Assembly (NCBI GenBank): GCA_003492055.1
Contig: DMZE01000041.1
Span: 1-7,736, forward strand
Direction: 5' to 3'
DNA from: Cellvibrionales bacterium
GTDB lineage: Bacteria; Pseudomonadota; Gammaproteobacteria; Pseudomonadales; UBA7434
Length of the DNA stretch: 7,736 nucleotides
Under the pieces are notes generated by a model. The model was not told where the DNA came from. It worked only from the letters and a program-made list of their open reading frames with translations, and made no database searches. Made by a program: the position numbers and the translations under genes. This document shows, piece by piece, positions 1 to 6,128 of this stretch (within the stretch, counting starts at the first letter, position 1; each line of letters begins with the position of its first letter).

Positions 1-1
1 C

Positions 2-1102
2 GTGGATTGCACTGAAGATAAACCCCTCTTATTAGCACATCATGAACACCCCATAGACTTACCGACCAAACAAGCCATTGCTGCACTTTGCCTACCTGGC
101 GATAATGAAATTGAGCGAATGGGCCAACTGGATTTACAGCTAGGCTGTTTATTTGCCGACGCAGTAAACCAGCTACTCGCCAAAGCTAAGCTCAGCCATA
201 AAGATATTGTCGCCATTGGTAGCCATGGACAAACCATTCGGCACCGCCCACCTAAAGATAACAACTCACCTGGATTCACTCTGCAAATTGGCGATGCCAA
301 TACTATTGCTGAAAAAACTCAGATTACGACTGTGGCAGATTTTCGACGTCGTGATATGGCAGCAGGCGGTCAAGGCGCACCTTTCGCCCCCGCTTTTCAT
401 CAAGCCATAGCGCCTAACAATATTAAAAGCAGTGCTTTTTTGAATTTAGGTGGCATAGCCAACATCACAGTAGTGAGCCAAGGGAATATTGTTAACGGCT
501 TTGATACCGGGCCAGCGAATGGCTTAATGGATGCTTGGATACTCAAGCATAAACATGTCGCGTTCGATAATAATGGAGAGTGGGCAAGATCGGGAACGGT
601 CAATGAAGCCCTGCTTAGTGACTTAAAAGCGCACCCTTATTTTTCTGAAGCCGCGCCCAAAAGTACAGGGCGAGAAGAGTTTCATTTGCCTTGGCTTGAA
701 TCGATTCTTGAGAATAAGCATGCAGTCTGTAATGAGGATGTCCAAGCCACATTGATGCGTTTAAGCTGCGAGACAATTTTGGAGGCGGCTTTTGCATCTA
801 ATATTGAGAATGACGGAGCGCATGCAACTCAATCTCAGCGACCTTCGATTGTTTACTGCTGCGGTGGTGGGGCGAGGAATTCATTCTTTTTAGAGACGCT
901 ACAAAGTATTTGTGACAGTCGCTATTCGGCATCTACTATAACCATTACAACCACAGATGAGATTGGTATTGGTCCAGACTGGATAGAAGCCTGCGCTTTT
1001 GCATGGCTAGCTAAACAACGGTTAGACCAACAGCCTATTATGCTTAACAATGTAACCGGCGCTGCACATAATGTGATTGCCGGCTGCATTTACTCAGCAT
1101 AA
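2..1102 (+). CDS. anmK: Anhydro-N-acetylmuramic acid kinase (5' end cut by window edge)
   Basis: AnmK phosphorylates and opens 1,6-anhydro-N-acetylmuramic acid released by cell-wall turnover, giving MurNAc-6-phosphate for peptidoglycan recycling in the cytoplasm. Family hallmarks are visible in order: GSHGQTIRH (about residue 73), DFRRRDMAAGGQGAPFAPAF (about 113-132), LNLGGIANIT, DTGPANGLMDAW, PKSTGREEFHLPWL, DVQATLMRL, a glycine-rich CCGGGARN nucleotide-site segment, and a C-terminal DWIEACAFAWLA. The reading frame is open to the left edge. The in-frame GTG at 2-4 is almost certainly internal, because the family begins some 20 residues earlier with the phosphate-binding MSGTSLDG motif, absent here. 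The visible 366 residues therefore represent nearly the whole protein. The end converges on the DsrE-like gene with 38 bp between stop codons, and no clear terminator is seen there. Identity is secure from family knowledge; full length is inferred. Confidence 0.96.
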   Translation: MDCTEDKPLLLAHHEHPIDLPTKQAIAALCLPGDNEIERMGQLDLQLGCLFADAVNQLLAKAKLSHKDIVAIGSHGQTIRHRPPKDNNSPGFTLQIGDANTIAEKTQITTVADFRRRDMAAGGQGAPFAPAFHQAIAPNNIKSSAFLNLGGIANITVVSQGNIVNGFDTGPANGLMDAWILKHKHVAFDNNGEWARSGTVNEALLSDLKAHPYFSEAAPKSTGREEFHLPWLESILENKHAVCNEDVQATLMRLSCETILEAAFASNIENDGAHATQSQRPSIVYCCGGGARNSFFLETLQSICDSRYSASTITITTTDEIGIGPDWIEACAFAWLAKQRLDQQPIMLNNVTGAAHNVIAGCIYSA

Positions 1103-1140
1103 CTATTTAGAACTATGAAAAGCTGTTAAAAGTAGAGCTA

Positions 1141-1653
1141 TTAAAAATATTGATAATTCTCTTGAGAAACCAACCGCTCAGCTTCAGCCACCGCATTGTT
1201 GGCAACCCCTACAAATGGCTGTAGATCTTTAACAAAAAGATTATTGCCGTTTATCCAAATATCACAGACCTTTATATCTACAACATTCAGCGCTGTTAGC
1301 TTAGCGGCGAGATCAACTACCGCTTTGTTATTTGCATATTGCTGCTTAAATAAGATGCGCGCCTCGTCACCATGCAATAAAAAAATAATAGGAGATGAGT
1401 CTTTTGCTGAGTACTGACCACTCTCGAACAGCATATTTGCACGGGTTAGAATATCGAGTAACTCTTGCGGGCTATGAATGGTGATATCAGCAAGGTATTT
1501 TTCTTCGAGCGTAAGGTGCGACTTAGCAGTTACTTCAGAAACACCTTGGATGAAATTAGCATTACTCGCCGAGGACTCAGCAGTAGCTATAGTAGAGACA
1601 AACATGAAAAAACTGACAAAAACCTTTGATAAAAACCGTTGGTAAACACTCAT
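1141..1653 (-). CDS. Secreted DsrE/DsrF-like family protein
   Basis: A 170-residue protein with a Sec-type signal peptide: a basic start, a hydrophobic core VFVSFFMFVSTIA, and a likely cleavage after ATA at about residue 25. It should be periplasmic. The mature part resembles the DsrE/DsrF fold. A first strand/helix (YLADITIHSPQELLDIL, about 53-69) is followed by the hydrophobic strand IIFLLHGDEA (about 89-98), then VDLAAKLTALNVVDIKVCDIWI with a single Cys at 130, the position where the family often carries a reactive cysteine, and a C-terminal region with many Ala/Val residues ending ENYQYF. DsrE-type proteins can carry sulfur or act in redox chemistry, but the substrate here is unknown. The start is well supported: GGAGGGA at 1661-1667 lies 7 nt before the ATG. 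It is 58 bp downstream of erpA with its own candidate promoter. Family assignment is by pattern; function is not assigned. Confidence 0.75.
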   Translation of the reverse strand: MSVYQRFLSKVFVSFFMFVSTIATAESSASNANFIQGVSEVTAKSHLTLEEKYLADITIHSPQELLDILTRANMLFESGQYSAKDSSPIIFLLHGDEARILFKQQYANNKAVVDLAAKLTALNVVDIKVCDIWINGNNLFVKDLQPFVGVANNAVAEAERLVSQENYQYF

Positions 1654-1660
1654 GGCGAAA

Positions 1661-1667
1661 TCCCTCC
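1661..1667 (-). promoter_or_regulatory. Strong Shine-Dalgarno for the DsrE-like gene
   Basis: GGAGGGA on the minus strand lies 7 nt before the ATG at 1653. It is the best ribosome binding site among the genes here and fixes the start of the signal peptide. Confidence 0.8.
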
Positions 1668-1680
1668 GACCAGATTAATT

Positions 1681-1710
1681 ATTATTGTTTCACTGCGTAC
1701 ACACTGTAAA
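1681..1710 (-). promoter_or_regulatory. Candidate sigma70 promoter for the DsrE-like gene
   Basis: On the minus strand, TTTACA (1710-1705, 5 of 6 to the -35 consensus) is followed after 18 nt by AATAAT (1686-1681, 5 of 6 to the -10 consensus). Transcription would begin near 1674, leaving a leader of about 20 nt that just includes the strong Shine-Dalgarno. The -35 starts only 1 nt after the erpA stop codon, so the gene could be expressed apart from erpA. Matches are by eye. Confidence 0.4.
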
Positions 1711-1711
1711 T

Positions 1712-2065
1712 CTATACAGAAAAAGAAGAACCACAACCGCAAGTAGAATCCGCATTCGGGTTATCAACGATAAATCGCGAGCCTTCTAAGCCTTCAGTGT
1801 AATCAACACTGCCACCCACTAAATACTGATAGCTCATAGAATCAACGACCAAGCTAACACCATGATTATCAATAATAGCGTCATCATCGGCAATTAACTC
1901 ATCAAAAGTAAAGCCATACTGGAAACCAGCACAGCCTCCACCGGTGACAAACACGCGCAGTTTAAGATCCTCATTGCCTTCTTCATCAACGAGGACTTTC
2001 ACTTTATTTGCAGCACTGTCAGTAAAAACTAAGGTGTCTGCTAGCGGTGTTGTTGCACTATTCAT
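1712..2065 (-). CDS. erpA: Iron-sulfur cluster insertion protein ErpA (A-type carrier)
   Basis: ErpA binds an Fe-S cluster and delivers it to apo-proteins in the cytoplasm, including, in E. coli, those of isoprenoid synthesis. All three cluster-binding cysteines of the A-type (HesB/IscA) family are present: one in [11 protein letters not shown] (residue 45 from the ATG) and two in the C-terminal [10 protein letters not shown] (109 and 111). The block [17 protein letters not shown] and [11 protein letters not shown] match ErpA specifically rather than IscA or SufA. From ATG 2065 the product is 117 residues, close to the usual 114. An in-frame TTG at 2071 would add two residues. The only nearby Shine-Dalgarno-like AGG (2081-2079) is 7 nt from that TTG but 13 nt from the ATG, so the exact start is open. 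It lies 43 bp after the bactofilin stop (counting to the ATG), so it may be co-transcribed with argC, DUF6776 and bactofilin. Confidence 0.97.
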   Translation of the reverse strand: MNSATTPLADTLVFTDSAANKVKVLVDEEGNEDLKLRVFVTGGGCAGFQYGFTFDELIADDDAIIDNHGVSLVVDSMSYQYLVGGSVDYTEGLEGSRFIVDNPNADSTCGCGSSFSV

Positions 2066-2108
2066 TAACAATTAAATACCTAAATATACGTGTGAACTAA
2101 AGAGGTTA

Positions 2109-2576
2109 TCAGCCATTTAAGCCGGAATCAACATACTCATCAAGAATCTCATTAGAATCAATAGCTTGCGATTTTTCAATGCCGTTTGCAGCAATAGAAT
2201 TTGACGATTCTTTAGTGTAGAGCAAACCGCCATTAATCTGCGAGCCCTTAACCATTTCTATCATCTGGTAATGAACATCACCACAGACGACTGCATTAGC
2301 GGCCATTTCAACGCGCTTAGAGGAGTAAACATTCCCTTCGATGTTGCCATTAACAATAACAATCGGCGCGCAAACATCACCATGGACTTCGCCGCTATTT
2401 TGGATACGCACCTGCGAGACTTCGCAGCCGGCATCGACCACGATATTACCACGGACTACGCCCTCAATTTCTAAACAACCCGTAAAACTAACCTGCCCAC
2501 TAATTTCCGTGCCTTTGGCTATTAACGTGGTGTTTTCACTACTGATTACCGTCGATTTTGATTTGCTGCTGAACAT
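2109..2576 (-). CDS. Bactofilin (polymer-forming cytoskeletal protein)
   Basis: Bactofilins assemble without nucleotide into stable filaments on the inner face of the membrane, and in studied bacteria position cell-wall enzymes or shape factors. The 155-residue product has the standard layout: a short polar N-terminus (1-16), a beta-helix core (about 17-121) and a disordered acidic tail. The core contains TLIAKGTEISGQVSFTG, LEIEGVVRGNIVV, SGEVHGDVCAPIVIVNGNIEGNVYSSKRVEMA, and IEMVKGSQINGGLLYTK, showing the regular hydrophobic/Gly spacing of stacked coils. Its ATG overlaps the stop of the upstream DUF6776 gene (TAATG), and GGGAG (2588-2584) lies 7 nt before it, so both translational coupling and independent initiation are possible. 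The immediate partner is the membrane coiled-coil protein, consistent with a filament plus membrane tether, which is inference. Confidence 0.93.
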   Translation of the reverse strand: MFSSKSKSTVISSENTTLIAKGTEISGQVSFTGCLEIEGVVRGNIVVDAGCEVSQVRIQNSGEVHGDVCAPIVIVNGNIEGNVYSSKRVEMAANAVVCGDVHYQMIEMVKGSQINGGLLYTKESSNSIAANGIEKSQAIDSNEILDEYVDSGLNG

Positions 2577-2588
2577 TAGTGTGCTCCC
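2574..2588 (-). promoter_or_regulatory. Stop/start overlap and Shine-Dalgarno of the bactofilin gene
   Basis: The DUF6776 stop TAA and the bactofilin ATG share one base (TAATG). GGGAG at 2588-2584 lies inside the last codons of the upstream gene, 7 nt before the ATG. This decides the bactofilin start and suggests coupled translation. Confidence 0.7.
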
Positions 2589-3316
2589 AAGAGATCTTGC
2601 CAGTTAAAGGTTTTATTGATTTTTTGTACTGCCTTACCTGTCGATTCTAGCGCTATCACCATGCTAACAGGCGTTAGATGGTCGGGCAATTTGAATGCGC
2701 CCTCAATTGTCTGGAAAAAACGGAAACGAAGCTTAGCGGGCAAATTACCGTTAAAGCCTGGCAAATCCGATAACGCGAATGTTTGAATAGAATTTTTCGC
2801 ACTAGCATCGCTAGACTCTACAACTAAGCTAATGTCGAACTTACCTTTCAATAATTGGTTTTTACCACCCGCCTGCGTCACTAAGGCCTTATATTGGTAG
2901 CTATTGGTTCTTTTATTAAAGGAAACATGAAAGCCATGCAAAGCCAAGCCCTTTTCCAGCTCGTCCGGCGCCATTAACCCTCGATAGAAGTCGACGCTTG
3001 TTTTCAGCTCTGCGAGCTCATTGCGATAACTCAGCAATTCTTTTCTCACGGCTTCTGCAGCCAAGCGATCAATTTCTGCTGATTTCTCGGCAGTCACCGC
3101 ACGCTGCTGTTCACCACGAAAGCTGGCTTGCAACTCAGCCAATTCAGCAATCATTAGTTCATTTTGCTCCACGGCCTGACGACCATCGGCCATGCCTGTG
3201 CTGTAAATAAAACAGCCACCTATCAGTAACAAAACTAACGAAAAAACAATGCCGCAAATGATGGCGATTTTTTTTCTACGATTCAGTCGAAAAACAATGG
3301 TTCGAGTATTATTCAT
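2576..3316 (-). CDS. DUF6776-like membrane protein with coiled coil, bactofilin neighbour
   Basis: A 246-residue protein of a family I recognise mainly by position and layout (DUF6776, found beside bactofilin and argC in gammaproteobacteria). A basic cytoplasmic stub (NRRKK) is followed by one transmembrane helix (about residues 17-39, IAIICGIVFSLVLLLIGGCFIY). A helical, probably coiled-coil stretch follows at about 49-114, rich in Glu, Ala and Leu. Then comes a beta-rich domain (about 115-246) with FYRGLMAPDELEKGLALHGF, YQYKALVTQAG and LPAKLRFRFFQTIEGAFKLP. The positive-inside rule puts the coil and C-terminal domain in the periplasm. ATG 3316 is preferred over the TTG directly before it; no good Shine-Dalgarno is seen. 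It starts 16 nt after argC stops and its TAA overlaps the bactofilin ATG. Biochemical function is unknown; a bactofilin membrane partner is a reasonable inference. Confidence 0.85.
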   Translation of the reverse strand: MNNTRTIVFRLNRRKKIAIICGIVFSLVLLLIGGCFIYSTGMADGRQAVEQNELMIAELAELQASFRGEQQRAVTAEKSAEIDRLAAEAVRKELLSYRNELAELKTSVDFYRGLMAPDELEKGLALHGFHVSFNKRTNSYQYKALVTQAGGKNQLLKGKFDISLVVESSDASAKNSIQTFALSDLPGFNGNLPAKLRFRFFQTIEGAFKLPDHLTPVSMVIALESTGKAVQKINKTFNWQDLLGAH

Positions 3317-3332
3317 CAATTTATTCGCAGGT

Positions 3333-4382
3333 CTAAGGCATTAACGCAATATCGCGCAAGCCGAGTGTTTCTTGCCACTTATACATAATATTCATGGCTT
3401 GCACCGCCTGACCCGCCGCACCTTTTAATAAGTTATCTTCGACTACGAGAACAACTAACATCTCTGAACCGTCGACAGGCTGCACGCTAATGCGGCAATG
3501 ATTAGTCCCTTTAACACTGCGCGTTTCAGGATAAACACCGGCAGGTAAAACATCGACAAACGGTTCATTCGCAAATCGCTGCTCAAATAGTGCCTGAAAA
3601 TCAACACTCATATCTTTAGGCTTACAGTAAAGCGTCGAATGAATACCTCGAATAATCGGCAATAAGTGCGGTACAAATGTGAGTGTCACTTTTGTATCGG
3701 CTGCGGCATTTAATCCCTGCTCAATTTCAGGAAGATGCCTATGCCCAGCTACTGCATAGGCTTTATAGTTATCGCTCATTTCAGAAAATAGATTCGCTAC
3801 TTTTGCTTGTCTACCAGCGCCACTCACCCCCGAAGCCGAATTCGCAATTAAACTATCGGTGTGAATTAAATTATTTTCTAGCAATGGCAAAAAACCTAAC
3901 TGAACCGATGTGGGGTAACAGCCAGGACAAGCCAATAATTGAGCATCACGAATATTGTCACGATTCACTTCTGGCAAACCATAAACCGCTTGCTCGACTA
4001 ATTCAGGGCAAGCATGCTTTTCGCCATACCAAGCTTCCCACTGCGGAATATCCTGCAAGCGAAAATCAGCAGATAAATCGATAACCCTAACATCCATCGC
4101 CATTAACTCTCGCATCATATGCATTGAAACAGCATGTGGCGTAGCAAAGAAAACCAAATCACAAGCCGCTGTTAGCTCGCTGGCACTGGGGGCAGTAAAA
4201 GACAGATCACACTCACCGCGCAAGTTAGGCCAATAATCAGACAAAGCCACTCCCGCCTCTGATCGAGACGTCACTACCGTCAATTCTACCTGGGGGTGAC
4301 GCAGCAGTAATCGCAGCAACTCTGAACCGGTATAGCCGGTAGCGCCAATAACACCTACTTTTATCGAATCGTTATTACTCAT
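3333..4382 (-). CDS. argC: N-acetyl-gamma-glutamyl-phosphate reductase
   Basis: ArgC reduces N-acetyl-glutamyl-phosphate to the semialdehyde with NADPH, the third step of arginine synthesis, in the cytoplasm. The N-terminal dinucleotide-binding signature [23 protein letters not shown] is intact. [12 protein letters not shown] and [10 protein letters not shown] follow. The active-site Cys lies in [10 protein letters not shown] (residue 155 from ATG 4382), and [12 protein letters not shown] and the catalytic-region [10 protein letters not shown] are also present. Near the end come [15 protein letters not shown] and the C-terminal [21 protein letters not shown]. The length of 349 residues from ATG 4382 matches the family (about 345). 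An in-frame GTG at 4400 would add six residues, but it has no better ribosome site and would extend beyond the usual family start. A weak GTGGA lies 12 nt before the ATG. It is first in a leftward gene set, transcribed away from hemJ. Confidence 0.97.
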   Translation of the reverse strand: MSNNDSIKVGVIGATGYTGSELLRLLLRHPQVELTVVTSRSEAGVALSDYWPNLRGECDLSFTAPSASELTAACDLVFFATPHAVSMHMMRELMAMDVRVIDLSADFRLQDIPQWEAWYGEKHACPELVEQAVYGLPEVNRDNIRDAQLLACPGCYPTSVQLGFLPLLENNLIHTDSLIANSASGVSGAGRQAKVANLFSEMSDNYKAYAVAGHRHLPEIEQGLNAAADTKVTLTFVPHLLPIIRGIHSTLYCKPKDMSVDFQALFEQRFANEPFVDVLPAGVYPETRSVKGTNHCRISVQPVDGSEMLVVLVVEDNLLKGAAGQAVQAMNIMYKWQETLGLRDIALMP

Positions 4383-4411
4383 TGCCAATGTTTTATCCAC
4401 TCACTTGTTGT

Positions 4412-4427
4412 TCAATTAATCTATTGA
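4412..4427. promoter_or_regulatory. Inverted repeat TCAAT-N6-ATTGA upstream of argC
   Basis: A perfect 5-bp dyad with a 6-bp centre, about 30-45 bp upstream of the argC ATG. It could be an operator half-site pair. It does not fit the ArgR box (TGAAT...ATTCA), because the arms are in the reverse arrangement. A dyad this short could be chance. Confidence 0.2.
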
Positions 4428-4454
4428 CTAAAAACGCCTCTACTTCAGCTACTG

Positions 4455-4485
4455 TCTATATCACTATCTATATCACTATCTATAT
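4455..4485. repeat. 12-bp tandem repeat TCTATATCACTA, about 2.6 copies
   Basis: Two perfect copies (4455-4466, 4467-4478) and the first 7 bases of a third (4479-4485) lie head to tail. The third copy runs into TCTATATAGA (4479-4488), a 10-bp perfect palindrome. Related TCTAT-type sequence recurs at 4515-4524 and 4575-4585. Confidence 0.9.
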
Positions 4486-4522
4486 AGAGAAGCACGATTA
4501 CCATATAGAAGGGCTCTATCTA

Positions 4523-4576
4523 TCTCAGAAACTTTACGTCTCTCAGATAATCTCCGCATCTCAGAAACTAGGCATC
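4523..4576. repeat. Three TCTCAGA repeats spaced exactly 18 bp
   Basis: TCTCAGA begins at 4523, 4541 and 4559, giving three adjacent 18-bp units. Units 1 and 3 share a longer 12-bp match (ATCTCAGAAACT at 4522-4533 and 4558-4569), while unit 2 diverges after TCTCAGA. The remaining 8-11 bases of each unit vary. Both the even spacing and the retained core are visible directly. Confidence 0.85.
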
Positions 4577-4577
4577 T

Positions 4578-4606
4578 ATTATAGAGTGATGATAAGATTC
4601 TGTAGA
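4578..4606 (-). promoter_or_regulatory. Candidate sigma70 promoter for argC
   Basis: On the minus strand TCTACA (4606-4601, 4 of 6 to the -35 consensus) is separated by 17 nt from a perfect TATAAT (4583-4578). Transcription would start near 4571, giving an argC leader of about 190 nt that includes most of the 18-bp repeats and all of the 12-bp repeats. No better promoter was found nearer argC. Found by eye. Confidence 0.4.
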
Positions 4607-4720
4607 CTAAAACAAAAGTGCATTCTTTCCATTACCATGACAAGATAGCCCTAATACCAAAAACACCGCCCAGCGAAGCCATTTTAGCTGTGCATACAAT
4701 CGACAATGCGAGTTAGCGCA

Positions 4721-5146
4721 ATGCTCTGGATCAAAGCCTTTCATATTATTTTTGTTATTTGCTGGTTTGCCGGCATCTTTTACTTGCCCCGACTCTTTGT
4801 TTATCACGCCATGAGCGAACATCAGCAAACGCGCGATCATCTCTTAATAATGGAGCAAAAACTGTATCGCTTTGTTACACCTTTCGCCTACCTCTCTATT
4901 GGCTTTGGCGCTTGGCTTACAAGTTTTAATACTGAGTATTATTTTAGCCAATCTTGGTTTTGGGGAAAAATTGTTTTAGTCGCGGCCTTATTGGTTTATC
5001 ACATTCAATGCGGACGCTATATCAAACGCTTTATTGCTGGCGAAGAGCCTCGCTCACATACATTTTACCGCTGGTTTAATGAAGTACCTGTATTCGCTTT
5101 GTTTGCTATTGTTATTCTTGTTGTCGTTAAACCGCTAAGCCATTGA
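4721..5146 (+). CDS. hemJ: Protoporphyrinogen IX oxidase, HemJ type (CopD-like membrane protein)
   Basis: HemJ is an inner-membrane protein that oxidises protoporphyrinogen IX to protoporphyrin IX, the penultimate step of haem synthesis, in bacteria lacking HemG or HemY. The signature N-terminus LWIKAFHIIFVICWFAGIFYLPRLFVYHA, with the conserved His at residue 8 and the YLPRLFVYHA turn, is complete, and FYRWFNEVPVF precedes the last helix ending VVVKP. Four hydrophobic segments are visible (about 4-24, 52-70, 79-97, 118-137). Starting at ATG 4721 gives 141 residues, the family norm, and puts LWIKAFH at the front as in homologues. ATG 4706 would add five residues without a better ribosome site. 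It is divergent from argC and 10 nt upstream of the next gene, so these two rightward genes are probably one transcript. Confidence 0.93.
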   Translation: MLWIKAFHIIFVICWFAGIFYLPRLFVYHAMSEHQQTRDHLLIMEQKLYRFVTPFAYLSIGFGAWLTSFNTEYYFSQSWFWGKIVLVAALLVYHIQCGRYIKRFIAGEEPRSHTFYRWFNEVPVFALFAIVILVVVKPLSH

Positions 5147-5156
5147 GTTATTGACT

Positions 5157-6086
5157 ATGAATACCTCTCGTAATTCAAGCCATACTATGATTTCAACAAC
5201 GGCATTAGCCAAGCACTTTGACCTACCCGCTAAAACGCTGTTTACCTTTTTAACCGAAAAATCGTGGATTGATCGCGTAGACAATCATTGGCGCTTAACG
5301 GGCAAAGGGGAATTTGAAGGCGGCGAGTATATTCAAAGCAAAAAATACGGCGAGTATATTGGCTGGCCACAAAGCATAGTTGATCACAGTATCTTTCAAG
5401 AAATGCTCGATCTGCCAATGTCAGTGACAGCATTAGGTGCGCGATTCAATATTAGCTCGCATCGTTTTAATGCCTTGTTAGCTGAACTCGGCTGGCAAAG
5501 ACGCTTTCATAAAGGCTGGACCATAACACTGAGTGGCAAAAAACATGGTGGCATAGAAAAAGAAGATAATGAATCTGGCGTTCCTTATACCGTGTGGGCG
5601 CGAAGTATATTGACTGATGACAGCTTACAAACAGCGTTAGAACAAATTACGCTAACACCGGCTGCTGAACAAACAGCAATGCAAAAAAACCAAGCTGCAT
5701 CGTCACAAAAAAATGCTCCGCAAACCTCTTTGGACTTTTCAAAAATCAGTGTACCCACGCACAGTCGAGATGGACATCAACCTGACAGCAAGGAACATCA
5801 TGATGTCTGCAACTGGCTGTATTTAATGAATGTTGTGTATGCTTATCGCTGGGCATTAGCAGAGACTAAACTGGGTCGTTGTGATTTTTATTTACCCGCT
5901 GCACATTTACATCTTGAGTGTTGGCAAGAAAAAGAAGACGCCAAAGCCATGAGTGAAAAATTAGCGCGCATTGAATACTATCAACAAGAAAAATTAGCCT
6001 ACATAGAATTAAAAAGCGAGCAGCTGAATGCGCTAGATGCTGCGCTACCTAAATTATTATTAAAATACGGCATTACAGTTTATTAG
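5157..6086 (+). CDS. Putative DNA-binding protein with duplicated module and nuclease-like C-terminus
   Basis: A 309-residue soluble protein (positions counted from ATG 5157). Two tandem copies of a ~64-residue module are visible, at about 11-74 and 88-151. Each follows the pattern TALA-F ... F-LL-E-GW--R ... W-LT-KGK--GG ... Y--W--SI, consistent with winged-helix or helix-turn-helix DNA binding. A polar Gln/Ala/Ser linker follows (about 155-210). The C-terminal domain (about 207-309) has DGHQPDSKEHHDVCNWLY, YAYRWAL, CDFYLPAAHLHLECW, KLAYIEL and LPKLLLKYGI. This matches a family I recall from Pseudomonas near hemJ, sometimes mislabelled glycerol kinase, whose DFYLP...IExW resembles a PD-(D/E)XK core (here D243, E254). 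A lysine two residues after that Glu is missing, so activity is uncertain. The start at 5157 is preferred over TTG 5151; GAG at 5145-5147, overlapping the hemJ stop, is the ribosome site. No target is known. Confidence 0.8.
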   Translation: MNTSRNSSHTMISTTALAKHFDLPAKTLFTFLTEKSWIDRVDNHWRLTGKGEFEGGEYIQSKKYGEYIGWPQSIVDHSIFQEMLDLPMSVTALGARFNISSHRFNALLAELGWQRRFHKGWTITLSGKKHGGIEKEDNESGVPYTVWARSILTDDSLQTALEQITLTPAAEQTAMQKNQAASSQKNAPQTSLDFSKISVPTHSRDGHQPDSKEHHDVCNWLYLMNVVYAYRWALAETKLGRCDFYLPAAHLHLECWQEKEDAKAMSEKLARIEYYQQEKLAYIELKSEQLNALDAALPKLLLKYGITVY

Positions 6087-6113
6087 CCGATTGGCTTATC
6101 CGTATGTATTAAA

Positions 6114-6128
6114 GTCAGCCTCGCTGAC
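6114..6128 (-). terminator. Hairpin over the smr stop codon, possible weak terminator
   Basis: GTCAGC-loop(3)-GCTGAC is a perfect 6-bp stem. The smr TGA stop is inside the stem. Read leftward, it is followed by TTTAATAC, a short and interrupted T run. It sits in the 28-bp gap between the convergent gene ends and just inside smr, where a shared terminator is expected. The stem is short and the T run poor. Confidence 0.4.

Larger units (their letters stand above)
4383..4720. other. Divergent intergenic region between argC and hemJ with short tandem repeats
   Basis: About 340 bp without a convincing gene. It contains an imperfect inverted repeat near argC (4412-4427), a 12-bp tandem repeat (4455-4485), an 18-bp spaced repeat (4523-4576), a candidate leftward promoter (4578-4606) and a TACAAT -10-like box (4695-4700) just before hemJ with no matching -35. 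Open frames crossing it on either strand have no recognisable content and only translate the repeats, so I do not call them genes. Confidence 0.7.

Noticed and set aside
1103..1140. Terminator between anmK and the DsrE-like gene
   Set aside because: The 38-bp gap has only weak AGCT-type pairing and no stable stem.
2083..2111. TATATT as an erpA promoter -10
   Set aside because: The -10 is 5 of 6 but the -35 region gives no more than 3 of 6 at usable spacing.
3683..4084. Rightward 133-codon open frame inside argC
   Set aside because: It is antisense to a well-conserved argC whose motifs lie across this span.
4455..4576. Possible CRISPR array
   Set aside because: Units of 12 and 18 bp with 7-12 bp cores are far too short, there are no uniform spacers and no cas genes.
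4382..4648. Rightward 88-codon open frame across the repeat region
   Set aside because: Its middle only translates the 12-bp repeat as YITI units, it begins inside the argC start region on the opposite strand, and it has no recognisable domain or ribosome site.
4695..4700. TACAAT as the hemJ -10 box
   Set aside because: No -35-like hexamer at 16-18 nt and the start would fall only about 14 nt before ATG 4721; left as a note only.
4607..4840. Leftward 77-codon open frame overlapping the hemJ start
   Set aside because: It is antisense to a clear hemJ and shows no family resemblance.
6085..6096. AGCC-GATT-GGCT hairpin after the rightward gene
   Set aside because: Only a 4-bp stem and no following T run, so it is not called a terminator.
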